This document shows positions 7,622-14,899 of a DNA stretch of 23,702 bases, one piece after another. How positions within the stretch are numbered: the first letter of the stretch is position 1; every line of letters begins with the position of its first letter. This DNA comes from DATGMB01 sp035293845 (GTDB lineage: Bacteria > Acidobacteriota > Terriglobia > Bryobacterales > Bryobacteraceae): contig DATGMB010000180.1 in the NCBI GenBank assembly GCA_035293845.1, forward strand, positions 1 through 23,702, in the 5' to 3' direction. The position numbers and the translations under genes were made by a program. The notes under the pieces are model-generated. The model made no database searches. It saw only the letters and a list, made by a program, of their open reading frames with translations, and was not told the origin of the DNA.

Positions 7622-10600
7622 ATGCGTACACGCCAGTCAACCCGGCTGCTCGCCGGTTTCCTGCTCGCTGTGTGTCCACTCCTGGCGCAATTTGACGCCG
7701 CCGAGGTCCTCGGCACGGTGCGCGACGCCTCGGGCTCGGTGGTGCCGAAGGCGACGGTTACGCTGCTGCACCAGGAGACGGGCATCGCCAGCAAGACCAT
7801 CACGGATGAAAACGGCAACTACGACTTTTTCAACGTAAAGGTCGGGCGCTACACCGTGTCCGTCGAGGCCGCGGGGTTCCAGAAGGCGTCCAATGCCGAT
7901 GTCAGCGTGGCGGTCAATGCCCGTCAACGGGTGGACTTCTCCCTGCAAGTCGGCGAGGTGACGCAGACCGTGGACGTCAGCGGCACGGCTTCCGCCGTCG
8001 ATACGGATTCGAGCGAGCGCGGGCAGGTGATCGGGACGCAGGCCATCGCCGAACTGCCGCTCAACGGGCGGAATTTTTCGGACCTCGCGCTGCTCTCGGT
8101 GAATATTCACCGCTCCGTCTATGCGTATGCCACGCCGCCGCGGGAAGGCGCATTCAACGCCAACGGCATGCGCAGCACGTACAACAATTTCATGCTGGAC
8201 GGCGTGGACAACAATCCCTACTCGACGAGCAACCAGGGTTATTCCAACCAGGTGGCGCAGCCTTCGCCGGATGCCGTCCAGGAATTTAAGGTAATTACCG
8301 GCAATTACTCCGCGGAATACGGGCGCGTCGGCGGCGCCATCGTCAACGTCGTGATGCGCTCCGGCACCAACGAACTGCACGGCACGGCCTACGAGTTCCT
8401 GCGCAACACCGACCTCAACGCCATTGGCTACATCTTCGGCGCGCGCCCCGCAACGTTTCAAAAGCCCAGCCTGCAGCGCAATCAGTTCGGCGCCACCATC
8501 GGCGGGCCGATCGTCAAGAACAAAATCTTCTATTTTGCCGATTACGAAGGCCTGCGCAGCCTGCAGAAGGCCCTGAACTTCGATTCCATTCCCAACCTGA
8601 CGGACCGCTCCGGCATCCTGCCGGTCACGGTGGTCAACCCGCTCAACGGCACTGTGTACCCGGCCGGCACGCCGGTTCCGATGATCCCCTTCGCGCAGAC
8701 GGTGCTAGGCCAGCTTCCCGCGCCCAACGGGCCGGGCCGCTCCAACGACTATCAGGCGCTGCTGCTCACGCGCGATTACGGCGATAAGTACGACGCCAAG
8801 ATCGATGCGCAGATCAACGGCCGCATGTCGGCATTCCTGCGCTTCAGCCAGCGCAAGGACAACCAGTTCTACCAGCCCACCATCGCCGGCCCTTCCGGCG
8901 GCGACGGCAACGGCAACGTCCGCGTCCTGGATCAGAACGCGGCAGCTTCCTACACCTGGAGCATCACATCCACTTCGCTGCTCGATCTGCGGATGGGATT
9001 CAGCCACGTTACGGGAGGCAAGTTCCCGGTGTTCCTCGGCGGACCGAGCGCGCAGCAGCTCTATGGACTCAACGGCCTTTCCACCGCGCCCTTCCTCACT
9101 GGCGGCCTCAACACGCAGAACATCAGCGGCTTCAGCGGCATGGGACGGCAGGCGACCAATCCGCAATTTCAAAACCCGACCAACTGGGATCCCAAGGCCA
9201 ATTACTCCTGGATGAAGGGCCGCCATGCGCTCAAATTCGGCGTCGAAGGCGGAATTATCCACACCGAAGTGATGGACATCAATCCGGTCTACGGTCTGCA
9301 GGCCTACGCCGGCCAGTTCAGCAAGCCCACGTGCGCGCAGCTCGGGCAGGCGGCCGGCTGCACCATTGCCGCCGACCCCACCAGCTACAACCTGGCCGAT
9401 TTCATGTTCGGCCTGCCGAGCCAGATCCAGCTTGCCAATTATCTGGTGGGCAGCTACCGCCAGCGGCAGTTCTTCTGGTATGTGCAGGACGACTTCCGCG
9501 TGAGCAGCAAGCTGACGCTGAACCTCGGACTGCGCTGGGAATTCGCGACGCCGCGGTGGGAGCGCGACAACGTCCTCAGCAACTTCGACCCGGCGACCAA
9601 TTCGATCCTCACCGCGAAAAACGGCAGCCTCTACGACCGCACGCTGGTCAACCCGGATTATAAAGATTGGGCGCCGCGCTTCGGGCTGGCGTATTCGGTC
9701 GATCCCAAAACCGTGGTGCGCGGCGGCTACGGCATCAGCTATGTTCACCTGAACCGGCTGGGCAGCGCCGACGAGTTGGGCATCAACGGCCCGCAGGTCA
9801 ACATCGTCACCATTAACCAGTCTTCGCCGGTGAACAATCCGGGATTCATCACGACCATGAATTCGTTCCCGCCGGGACTGACCAGCCCGGCCAACTTCAA
9901 CCCGGTGAATGCGAATATCTCCTATATCCCCAAGGACACGCGATGGCCGTACATCCAGACGTGGTTCCTTGCGGTGCAGCGCGAAGTGGCGAAGGACTGG
10001 GTGGTGGAGCTGACCTACTCGGGCAACCACAGCTCGCGGCTGCCGATTGTCGCCGATTACAACCAGGCGCTGCCGAACCAGCCGGGGCAGACGCTGGGAA
10101 TCCAGCCGCGGCGGCCGGACCAGTCGTTCGGAGCGATCACGTGGGTCGACCCGGCCGGCATTTCGACGTACAACGGCCTGGCGGCGCGCGTGGAGCACCG
10201 CTTCGGCCACGGCCTGTATTTCCTGAATTCGTTCACGTGGTCGAAAGCGCTGGGCGATTCCGAGCAGGCCCTCGAGACCGCGTCCGGCCAGGCGCTGGCG
10301 AATCCGCAGAACGTCTATAACCTCAAGGCGGAGCGCGGACCCTCCAGCTTCGATGTGAAGCTCATCAACACCACCAGCTTCGTCTACCAACTGCCCTTCG
10401 GCAAAGGCCGGAAGTGGGGCGCGAACTGGGGGCCGGTCGTCGATGGCGCAATCGGCGGCTGGGAACTGAATACGATTAACATCTCCAATACCGGCCTGCC
10501 GGTCAACATCGTGTATGCGCCGGCCGCGGCCAACGACGTCACCGGCCGCATTCCGGACTACCGCGGCGAAGCGGTCATGCGTCCAAACGTGATCGGCAAC

Positions 10601-10924
10601 CCGACGGACCTGCGCGCGTCGAACATGCTCGACCACTACTTCGATGGCGCCGCGTTCCAGGTGCCATCGCCATCGGCGCCGTTCGGAAATTCGGGCCGCA
10701 ACGCTTACCGTACTCCGGGCTTCAACCAATGGGACCTCGGCATCGACAAGAAGTTTGCGATCCGGGAGCGGGCCGCGCTGCAGTTCCGCGGCGAGTTCTT
10801 CAACGCCGTCAACCACACCAACTTCGGCTTCCCCGACGCGACCATCACGGACGCGGCGTTCGGTACCATCCGCTCGACTTATCCCGCGCGGCAGATCCAA
10901 TTCGCGCTGAAGCTGATGTACTGA
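7622..10924 (+). CDS. Oar-type TonB-dependent outer-membrane receptor with carboxypeptidase-regulatory-like N-domain
   Basis: The 1100-residue protein has a signal peptide (about 1-22, ending 'PLLAQ'). Next is a carboxypeptidase-regulatory-like Ig domain (about 27-100, 'GTVRDASGSVVPKATVTLLHQ...GNYDFFNVKVGRYTVSVEAAGF'). A plug domain follows (around 'LPLNGRNFSDLALL', 'NFMLDGVDNN', 'EFKVITGNYSAEYGRVGGAIVNVVMRSGTN'), and a long beta-barrel closes the protein. The C-terminal end 'QIQFALKLMY' has the alternating pattern and terminal aromatic of outer-membrane barrels. Such Oar-like proteins are greatly expanded in Acidobacteriota and are thought to import polymers or bind surface ligands; the substrate is unknown. 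The ATG at 7622 is preferred to the GTG at 7616 because the basic region then begins directly; neither has a strong ribosome-binding site. The gene is followed by an intrinsic terminator. Confidence 0.92.
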   Translation: MRTRQSTRLLAGFLLAVCPLLAQFDAAEVLGTVRDASGSVVPKATVTLLHQETGIASKTITDENGNYDFFNVKVGRYTVSVEAAGFQKASNADVSVAVNARQRVDFSLQVGEVTQTVDVSGTASAVDTDSSERGQVIGTQAIAELPLNGRNFSDLALLSVNIHRSVYAYATPPREGAFNANGMRSTYNNFMLDGVDNNPYSTSNQGYSNQVAQPSPDAVQEFKVITGNYSAEYGRVGGAIVNVVMRSGTNELHGTAYEFLRNTDLNAIGYIFGARPATFQKPSLQRNQFGATIGGPIVKNKIFYFADYEGLRSLQKALNFDSIPNLTDRSGILPVTVVNPLNGTVYPAGTPVPMIPFAQTVLGQLPAPNGPGRSNDYQALLLTRDYGDKYDAKIDAQINGRMSAFLRFSQRKDNQFYQPTIAGPSGGDGNGNVRVLDQNAAASYTWSITSTSLLDLRMGFSHVTGGKFPVFLGGPSAQQLYGLNGLSTAPFLTGGLNTQNISGFSGMGRQATNPQFQNPTNWDPKANYSWMKGRHALKFGVEGGIIHTEVMDINPVYGLQAYAGQFSKPTCAQLGQAAGCTIAADPTSYNLADFMFGLPSQIQLANYLVGSYRQRQFFWYVQDDFRVSSKLTLNLGLRWEFATPRWERDNVLSNFDPATNSILTAKNGSLYDRTLVNPDYKDWAPRFGLAYSVDPKTVVRGGYGISYVHLNRLGSADELGINGPQVNIVTINQSSPVNNPGFITTMNSFPPGLTSPANFNPVNANISYIPKDTRWPYIQTWFLAVQREVAKDWVVELTYSGNHSSRLPIVADYNQALPNQPGQTLGIQPRRPDQSFGAITWVDPAGISTYNGLAARVEHRFGHGLYFLNSFTWSKALGDSEQALETASGQALANPQNVYNLKAERGPSSFDVKLINTTSFVYQLPFGKGRKWGANWGPVVDGAIGGWELNTINISNTGLPVNIVYAPAAANDVTGRIPDYRGEAVMRPNVIGNPTDLRASNMLDHYFDGAAFQVPSPSAPFGNSGRNAYRTPGFNQWDLGIDKKFAIRERAALQFRGEFFNAVNHTNFGFPDATITDAAFGTIRSTYPARQIQFALKLMY

Positions 10925-10945
10925 AGGTTCTTCTCGCAGCCCTGC

Positions 10946-10990
10946 GCCGGCTGCCGGACCCGCGCCGCGGCCCCGGCAGCCGGCTTTTTT
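10946..10990 (+). terminator. Rho-independent terminator after the first Oar-type receptor
   Basis: A perfect 12-bp GC-rich stem (10946-10957 pairing with 10973-10984) encloses a 15-nt loop and is followed at once by six T residues (10985-10990). It sits 22 bp after the receptor stop codon and separates that gene from the small membrane protein gene downstream. Confidence 0.9.
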
Positions 10991-11017
10991 GTTCGTTCCC
11001 GCACTTGCGGGGCATAG

Positions 11018-11023
11018 GATAAT
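11018..11023 (+). promoter_or_regulatory. Candidate -10 box for the GlsB-like gene
   Basis: GATAAT at 11018-11023 matches the sigma-70 -10 consensus in five of six positions and lies between the terminator and the gene at 11052. A -35 match is poor (TTCCCG at 10996, spacer 16). A short inverted repeat, CCCGCA-CT-TGCGGG (10998-11011), overlaps the -35/spacer region and could be a regulator site or simply a hairpin. Confidence 0.4.
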
Positions 11024-11051
11024 GGCAGCGAGACTCCGGAGGGAATCGCCT

Positions 11052-11297
11052 ATGCTGCACATGATCGGACACGCGATTTTCGGGCTCATCATCGGCCTGC
11101 TGGCCCGCGCGCTGATGCCGGGACGCCAGCACATGGGCCTCATCGCCACCATGCTGCTGGGCCTCGCGGGCGCGTGGCTCGGAGGGCGGATCGGCCGCTG
11201 GATCGGCCTGTACCGCGAGGGCCATCCGGCCGGCTGGTTCATGGCGCTGGTCGGCGCGGTGATTGTGCTGTTCATTTACTCGCATGTGGTCGGGTAG
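11052..11297 (+). CDS. GlsB/YeaQ/YmgE-family small membrane protein (transglycosylase-associated family)
   Basis: The 81-residue product has three hydrophobic segments separated by short basic or glycine turns: 'HAIFGLIIGLLARALMPG', 'MGLIATMLLGLAGAWLGGRIGR' and 'WFMALVGAVIVLFIYSHV'. This is the layout of the YeaQ/GlsB family, inner-membrane proteins often induced by stress and of unclear biochemical function. The start at 11052 is chosen over the longer frame from 10989 because GGAGGG at 11038-11043 sits eight bases before it and the extension overlaps the terminator tract. The VOC gene starts two bases after the stop, suggesting co-transcription. Confidence 0.85.
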   Translation: MLHMIGHAIFGLIIGLLARALMPGRQHMGLIATMLLGLAGAWLGGRIGRWIGLYREGHPAGWFMALVGAVIVLFIYSHVVG

Positions 11298-11299
11298 CC

Positions 11300-11728
11300 A
11301 TGCGTCCACAGCCTCTGATTGCCGTTTCTGACGTCGAAGCCAGCAGCCGGTGGTATGAGCGGCTGCTCGGAATGCGGAGCGCTCACGGCGGGTCCGCGTA
11401 CGAGCAACTGGTCGCCAACGGCCAGCTCGTCCTGCAACTGCACAGCTTCGAAGTGGAGCACCACCACGGGCGCATCGGAGATCCGCAGGACCGGCCGTAC
11501 GGCAACGGGGTACTGCTCTGGTTCGAAGTGGAGGACTTCGATTCCGTGATGGAGCGGGCGGCGGAAATGGGTGTCGAGATCGTGCTGCCGAAGCACAAGA
11601 ATCCGCCCGAAGGCGATGGCGGCCCGAACCACTGGGAGTGCTGGATGCGCGACCCGGACGGCTACACGGTCGTGGTCGCGAGCCCGTATGGGACGGCCGG
11701 CGGTACGTGGCGTCCGGGGCCGTGGTAG
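11300..11728 (+). CDS. VOC-superfamily (glyoxalase/bleomycin-resistance-fold) protein
   Basis: The 142-residue protein shows the paired beta-alpha-beta-beta-beta pattern of the vicinal-oxygen-chelate fold. It opens with 'PLIAVSDVEASSRWYERLLGM', has 'LWFEVEDFDSVMERAAEMGVEIVLP' at the start of the second module, and ends in 'WECWMRDPDGYTVVVASPYG', the usual closing strand. The expected second-module acidic ligand is plausible as the glutamate of 'HWECWMRDPDG'. These proteins range from lyases and dioxygenases to drug-binding proteins, so no reaction can be assigned. The start lies two bases after the GlsB-like stop, and the stop directly abuts the stop codon of the convergent gene. Confidence 0.85.
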   Translation: MRPQPLIAVSDVEASSRWYERLLGMRSAHGGSAYEQLVANGQLVLQLHSFEVEHHHGRIGDPQDRPYGNGVLLWFEVEDFDSVMERAAEMGVEIVLPKHKNPPEGDGGPNHWECWMRDPDGYTVVVASPYGTAGGTWRPGPW

Positions 11729-12265
11729 CTACTGGATCACGGGTCCGGCGGCCGGGTCCGCGATCATCACGCCCATGACGAGCGTGCGCAGCACCTCGTC
11801 CCACACCGGCTCGAGCTCGGCGGCGCGGTCCGCCCAGTAGTTCATCGAGATGAGGCACAACTCCGGCCCGCGCGCCAGCGCCACGCGGAAGCGGGCATCG
11901 CGCTCGCGCTCCGCGTCCGTGTATTTCTGCTCCAGCCACGCAATTTCGAGATCGGGGCGGCCGATGCGCCGGATTTCGGATTGCTCGTACGCCTTCCGCT
12001 CTCCCAGCGCGTGGAGCAGCGTGTCGTCGAGAGACAGTTCGCGAGCGACCTCGAGCGGCACCGCGAAGATCGAGACGCCGAGATCGCAGCTTTCGATCGA
12101 AGGCGGCCGGTCGTGCAGGTGCACCGCGCCCTCGCCCGGTTCGACGATCCAGTGTGCCGGATAATCGAAGCGCACGCGGCCGCGATCGATCACGCAAATC
12201 GAGTATCCGGGACGGCACTTCCACGTGTGCCGCGCCTTGAGCTGGAGCTTCCTGGCGTCGTCCAC
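11729..12265 (-). CDS. Conserved-looking hypothetical protein, 178 residues, possibly PsbP/Mog1-like fold
   Basis: I do not recognise the family. The product is soluble, without a signal peptide or membrane segment. The stretch 'VRFDYPAHWIVEPGEGAVHLHD' followed by 'GVSIFAVPLEVA' resembles the 'YPxxW' opening of PsbP/Mog1/DUF1795-like alpha-beta proteins, and the later part 'LEIAWLEQKYTD...RFRVALARGPELCLISMNYWADRAAELEPVWDEVLRTL' fits the rest of such a fold. This is a structural guess, not a function. The start is GTG (12263-12265) with AGGA about seven bases upstream. It lies 24 bp after the TPR gene and is probably co-transcribed with it. Confidence 0.7.
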   Translation of the reverse strand: MDDARKLQLKARHTWKCRPGYSICVIDRGRVRFDYPAHWIVEPGEGAVHLHDRPPSIESCDLGVSIFAVPLEVARELSLDDTLLHALGERKAYEQSEIRRIGRPDLEIAWLEQKYTDAERERDARFRVALARGPELCLISMNYWADRAAELEPVWDEVLRTLVMGVMIADPAAGPVIQ

Positions 12266-12289
12266 GAATCTATCCTATACGGGAATCGG

Positions 12290-14659
12290 TCAGCGGAAAA
12301 AGCTCAAAAGGTCGGGCGGACCGGCTTGCGTGTCCTCGTGGAGACCGAGCCGCCGCGCCTGCGCCTGGGCGGCGTCGGCGGCGGCGCGATCTCCGGCGCC
12401 CAGCGACGCCCGGGCCAGGGCCGCGTACACTTCGGCGCCGCCGGCGCCCAGTGCAATCGCGGTTTCGAGCGCGCGGCGCGCCTCGGCGAAATCGCCGTGC
12501 TTCGCCAGAATCATCCCGCGCGCGGCCCAGGCGGCGTGCCATTCCGGCCAGCGGTTCTGCATGGCATCGAGGCCGCTTTGGGCAGCCGGGCGATCGCCGG
12601 CCAGCTCGGCTGCAATCGCGGCTAGCAGGAGAATGCCGCGGTCATCCGGTAGCGCTTTGGCGCCGCGATCCAGCACCTCGCGGGCATCCCCGGAGCGGCC
12701 CTTCTGCTCCAGAAACAACGCCGCCTGGCGGTAGAGATCGGGGCGGCCGGGCGCGGCGCCGATGGCCTGCTCGAATTCCCCGAGCGTGGCGGCGGGATTG
12801 CCCGCCTCGGCGCGGGAGAAGTGGACGGCGACCGCGAGATCCGTCTCCGTGCCCGCGGGCGCTCCCGCGGATTTCGCCTGTTCGAGGAACTCGCAGGCGG
12901 CGGTGAAATCCCCGCCAGCGGAGAGCGCGCGGCCCATCTCCGCCAGCACGGCGCCGCCCGGATGCGCGGCGGCGATGGCGCGCGCCTGCGCCACGGCCTC
13001 GCTTTCGCGGCCGTCGCGGATCAGCAGCTTCAGGTATTCGACCTTCACGTCCACCGCTTCGGGGTGCTCGCGCATGGCCCTTTCCAGGTTGGCGCGGTAA
13101 GCGGCGTGCCGCTGCGCATCGCTCAGGCTCAGGTAATCGACGAATCCCGCGGGGACCCCGATCTTCTTCTCCGGACCCAACTGCCGGAAGCGCTCCATCA
13201 GAGCCTTCGATTCCCTGGTATCGCCGGAATCGGCCAGCGCGCGGGCGCAATGCAGCAGGATCTTGGAATCGTCCGGCGCGAGCTCGGCGGCGCGGCGCAG
13301 GGCGCGGACGGCGTCGGCCGTGCGGTCGAGCGCCTGGTAGGTTTGGCCGAGCCGGTCGAGCGTCTCCGCATCGTCCGGACGGAGCGACGCGGCCAGCTCG
13401 AGATCCCTGGCCGCGGCTTCGGGCTGCGCCAGTTGATAATACAGGCTGCCGCGGGCGGCGAGCGCGGGAACATAATGCGGATCGATCTCCAGCGCGCGGC
13501 CGTACTGCTCCATGGCCTTGGCGGGATTGCGGCTGCGCTCGGCCTGCCCGAGCTCGTAATGACCGGCCGCGTCGCCGGGATGGCGCGCGAGGTACCATTC
13601 GAGGTCCGCGATGCCTTCCTGGAAGCGGCCCCGCTGGACCGCCGTGTAGCCGCGCTCGCGGCGGGCGGAATCGTCGCCGGGCTTGAGCTTCAGGTAGCGG
13701 TCCCAGAGCGCGGCCGCATCGTCGAGGGCGCCCACGTCGCTTGTCGCCGCGGCCAGCAGCTTCAGGGCATCGGCATGGCGCGGATCGGCCTGGACCGCCT
13801 GCGAGAGCGCGCGCACGGCGTCCTCGAACCGGCGCGACTGGTAGTCGGCGACGCCCAGCGCGTACAGCACGTTCGCGTTCTTCGGCTGCTGCCCGAGGGC
13901 GGCGGTCAGGACTTCGCGCGCCCGCTCGTAATAGCCGGCCCGCGTGGACGCGACGCCGAGATCGTAGAGCAGGTCGAAGCGGGCGGGAGCGCCTTGCAGA
14001 CCGGCTTCGAGGACTTGCGCCGCGGCGTCGGCGCGTCCGGCGCTCGTAAGCACGGATGCGGCCGCGAGCGCGAACGCGGCATCGGCGCGCGCGAGCGGCT
14101 GAAGGCGCACAGCCATGGCGTCCGCCTCGGCGGTATTGCCGGCGAGCGCGAGCGCCTGGAGCCGCAGATATTCCACCTGCGGCGCCGGTTGCCGCTCTGC
14201 CGGCAGCCGGTCCAGGCAGTGCAGCGCTTCGGCCGCGTTTCGGCTCTCGATCGCGACGCGAGCCAACTGCAGGTTCGCATTGTAGTGCGAGGGTTCGATG
14301 GCGACGATCCGGCCGTAGATTTGCGCGGCTTCCTGCGGGCGCCCCGCCATCCACAGATGCGTGGCGTAGTTGTTCAGGATCTCGGCCGATTGGGGGGCGC
14401 GCGCGACGGCGCGGCGGTGGAAGCCTTCGGCATCCGCAATTTTTTTCTGGCTGTCCAGCGCGGCGCCGAGCAGGCTGAGCGCCCAGGGGTCATCGGGGCG
14501 CCTGGCGAGATCGGACCGCAATTCGCGCTCCGCCGATGCGAAATCTGAGCGTTGAAGAGCGGCGATGGCGTCGTGCAATTCCGGTCCCGGCGTTTGCGCT
14601 GCGAGACAGGGAAGGAGGAGGAAACCGGTTACGAAAACCGCGGCATGACGGACGCTCAT
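12290..14659 (-). CDS. Secreted tetratricopeptide-repeat protein
   Basis: The 789-residue protein has a signal peptide ('MSVRHAAVFVTGFLLLPCLAAQ') followed by almost continuous TPR units, recognisable from repeated W/L-x-L-G-x-A-Y and A-x-P motifs. Examples are 'PWALSLLGAALDSQKKIADAEGFHRRAVARAP', the 'NVLYALGVADYQSRRFEDAVRALSQA' unit and the 'HYELGQAERSRNPAKAMEQYGRALEIDP' unit. No catalytic domain is visible, so it is likely a periplasmic scaffold for protein contacts. The ATG at 14659 is chosen over the longer frame from 14761 because it starts exactly at the signal peptide and the extension runs into repeat DNA. It follows the second Oar-type receptor in the same direction after 240 bp and precedes the 178-residue unknown by 24 bp. 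A partner role to the receptor is only a contextual guess. Confidence 0.9.
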   Translation of the reverse strand: MSVRHAAVFVTGFLLLPCLAAQTPGPELHDAIAALQRSDFASAERELRSDLARRPDDPWALSLLGAALDSQKKIADAEGFHRRAVARAPQSAEILNNYATHLWMAGRPQEAAQIYGRIVAIEPSHYNANLQLARVAIESRNAAEALHCLDRLPAERQPAPQVEYLRLQALALAGNTAEADAMAVRLQPLARADAAFALAAASVLTSAGRADAAAQVLEAGLQGAPARFDLLYDLGVASTRAGYYERAREVLTAALGQQPKNANVLYALGVADYQSRRFEDAVRALSQAVQADPRHADALKLLAAATSDVGALDDAAALWDRYLKLKPGDDSARRERGYTAVQRGRFQEGIADLEWYLARHPGDAAGHYELGQAERSRNPAKAMEQYGRALEIDPHYVPALAARGSLYYQLAQPEAAARDLELAASLRPDDAETLDRLGQTYQALDRTADAVRALRRAAELAPDDSKILLHCARALADSGDTRESKALMERFRQLGPEKKIGVPAGFVDYLSLSDAQRHAAYRANLERAMREHPEAVDVKVEYLKLLIRDGRESEAVAQARAIAAAHPGGAVLAEMGRALSAGGDFTAACEFLEQAKSAGAPAGTETDLAVAVHFSRAEAGNPAATLGEFEQAIGAAPGRPDLYRQAALFLEQKGRSGDAREVLDRGAKALPDDRGILLLAAIAAELAGDRPAAQSGLDAMQNRWPEWHAAWAARGMILAKHGDFAEARRALETAIALGAGGAEVYAALARASLGAGDRAAADAAQAQARRLGLHEDTQAGPPDLLSFFR

Positions 14660-14680
14660 TGGGCCTGAAAACTCGGACCA

Positions 14681-14686
14681 ATTATA
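14681..14686 (-). promoter_or_regulatory. Candidate -10 box (TATAAT) for the TPR gene
   Basis: On the minus strand a perfect TATAAT occurs 21 bases before the TPR start codon, in otherwise very GC-rich sequence. No convincing -35 is present 16-18 bp upstream, so it would need an activator or be a weak promoter. The implied leader is only about 15 nt. Confidence 0.4.
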
Positions 14687-14722
14687 CGCCCGCAGCAGCC
14701 GCGGCCCGCGGCCCGGTGGCTT

Positions 14723-14803
14723 ACGATTGGCCACCAGGGTGCTGCAAGTCATTGATTTCACAAGACCGAGTTTTGTCAGGTGGCCAATCGTTGGCCACCT
14801 GAC
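14723..14803. repeat. Intergenic inverted-repeat cluster built on TTGGCCACC
   Basis: A perfect 13-bp inverted repeat with a 3-nt loop spans 14775-14803 (arms 14775-14787 and 14791-14803). A further 13-bp copy of its inner sequence lies at 14723-14735, exactly complementary to 14779-14791. The stretch therefore holds three TTGGCCACC units within 81 bp. No T-run follows on the minus strand, so it does not look like an ordinary intrinsic terminator. It could be a REP-like element, an mRNA-stabilising hairpin or a regulator site. Confidence 0.7.
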
Positions 14804-14863
14804 GCTTGCAGGGGCCGGCCACAGCCGGTCCGTGCCTGCGCAAAGACGTCCTTGCCTCGACGC

Positions 14864-14883
14864 GGGCCGGGCATGCCCGGCCC
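14864..14883. repeat. Perfect 20-bp GC-rich palindrome after the second receptor gene
   Basis: The sequence is a perfect palindrome centred between 14873 and 14874 (core GGGCATGCCC), 16 bp beyond the receptor stop codon on the minus strand. As RNA it could fold only with a small opened loop, and no U-tract follows, so its value as a terminator is doubtful. It may be part of the same repeat-rich intergenic element as 14723-14803. Confidence 0.6.
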
Positions 14884-14899
14884 CTCCGGCGAGGCCGTT

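Noticed and set aside
8705..11275. An 856-codon minus-strand frame opposite the first receptor
   Set aside because: It crosses a strong terminator and two other genes and encodes no recognisable domain; it is a composition artefact.
12821..14548. A 575-codon plus-strand frame opposite the TPR gene
   Set aside because: No motif or signal; the minus-strand frame shows regular TPR repeats.
14864..14883. GC palindrome as an intrinsic terminator of the second receptor
   Set aside because: No U-tract follows on the minus strand and the palindrome has no natural loop; kept only as a repeat.
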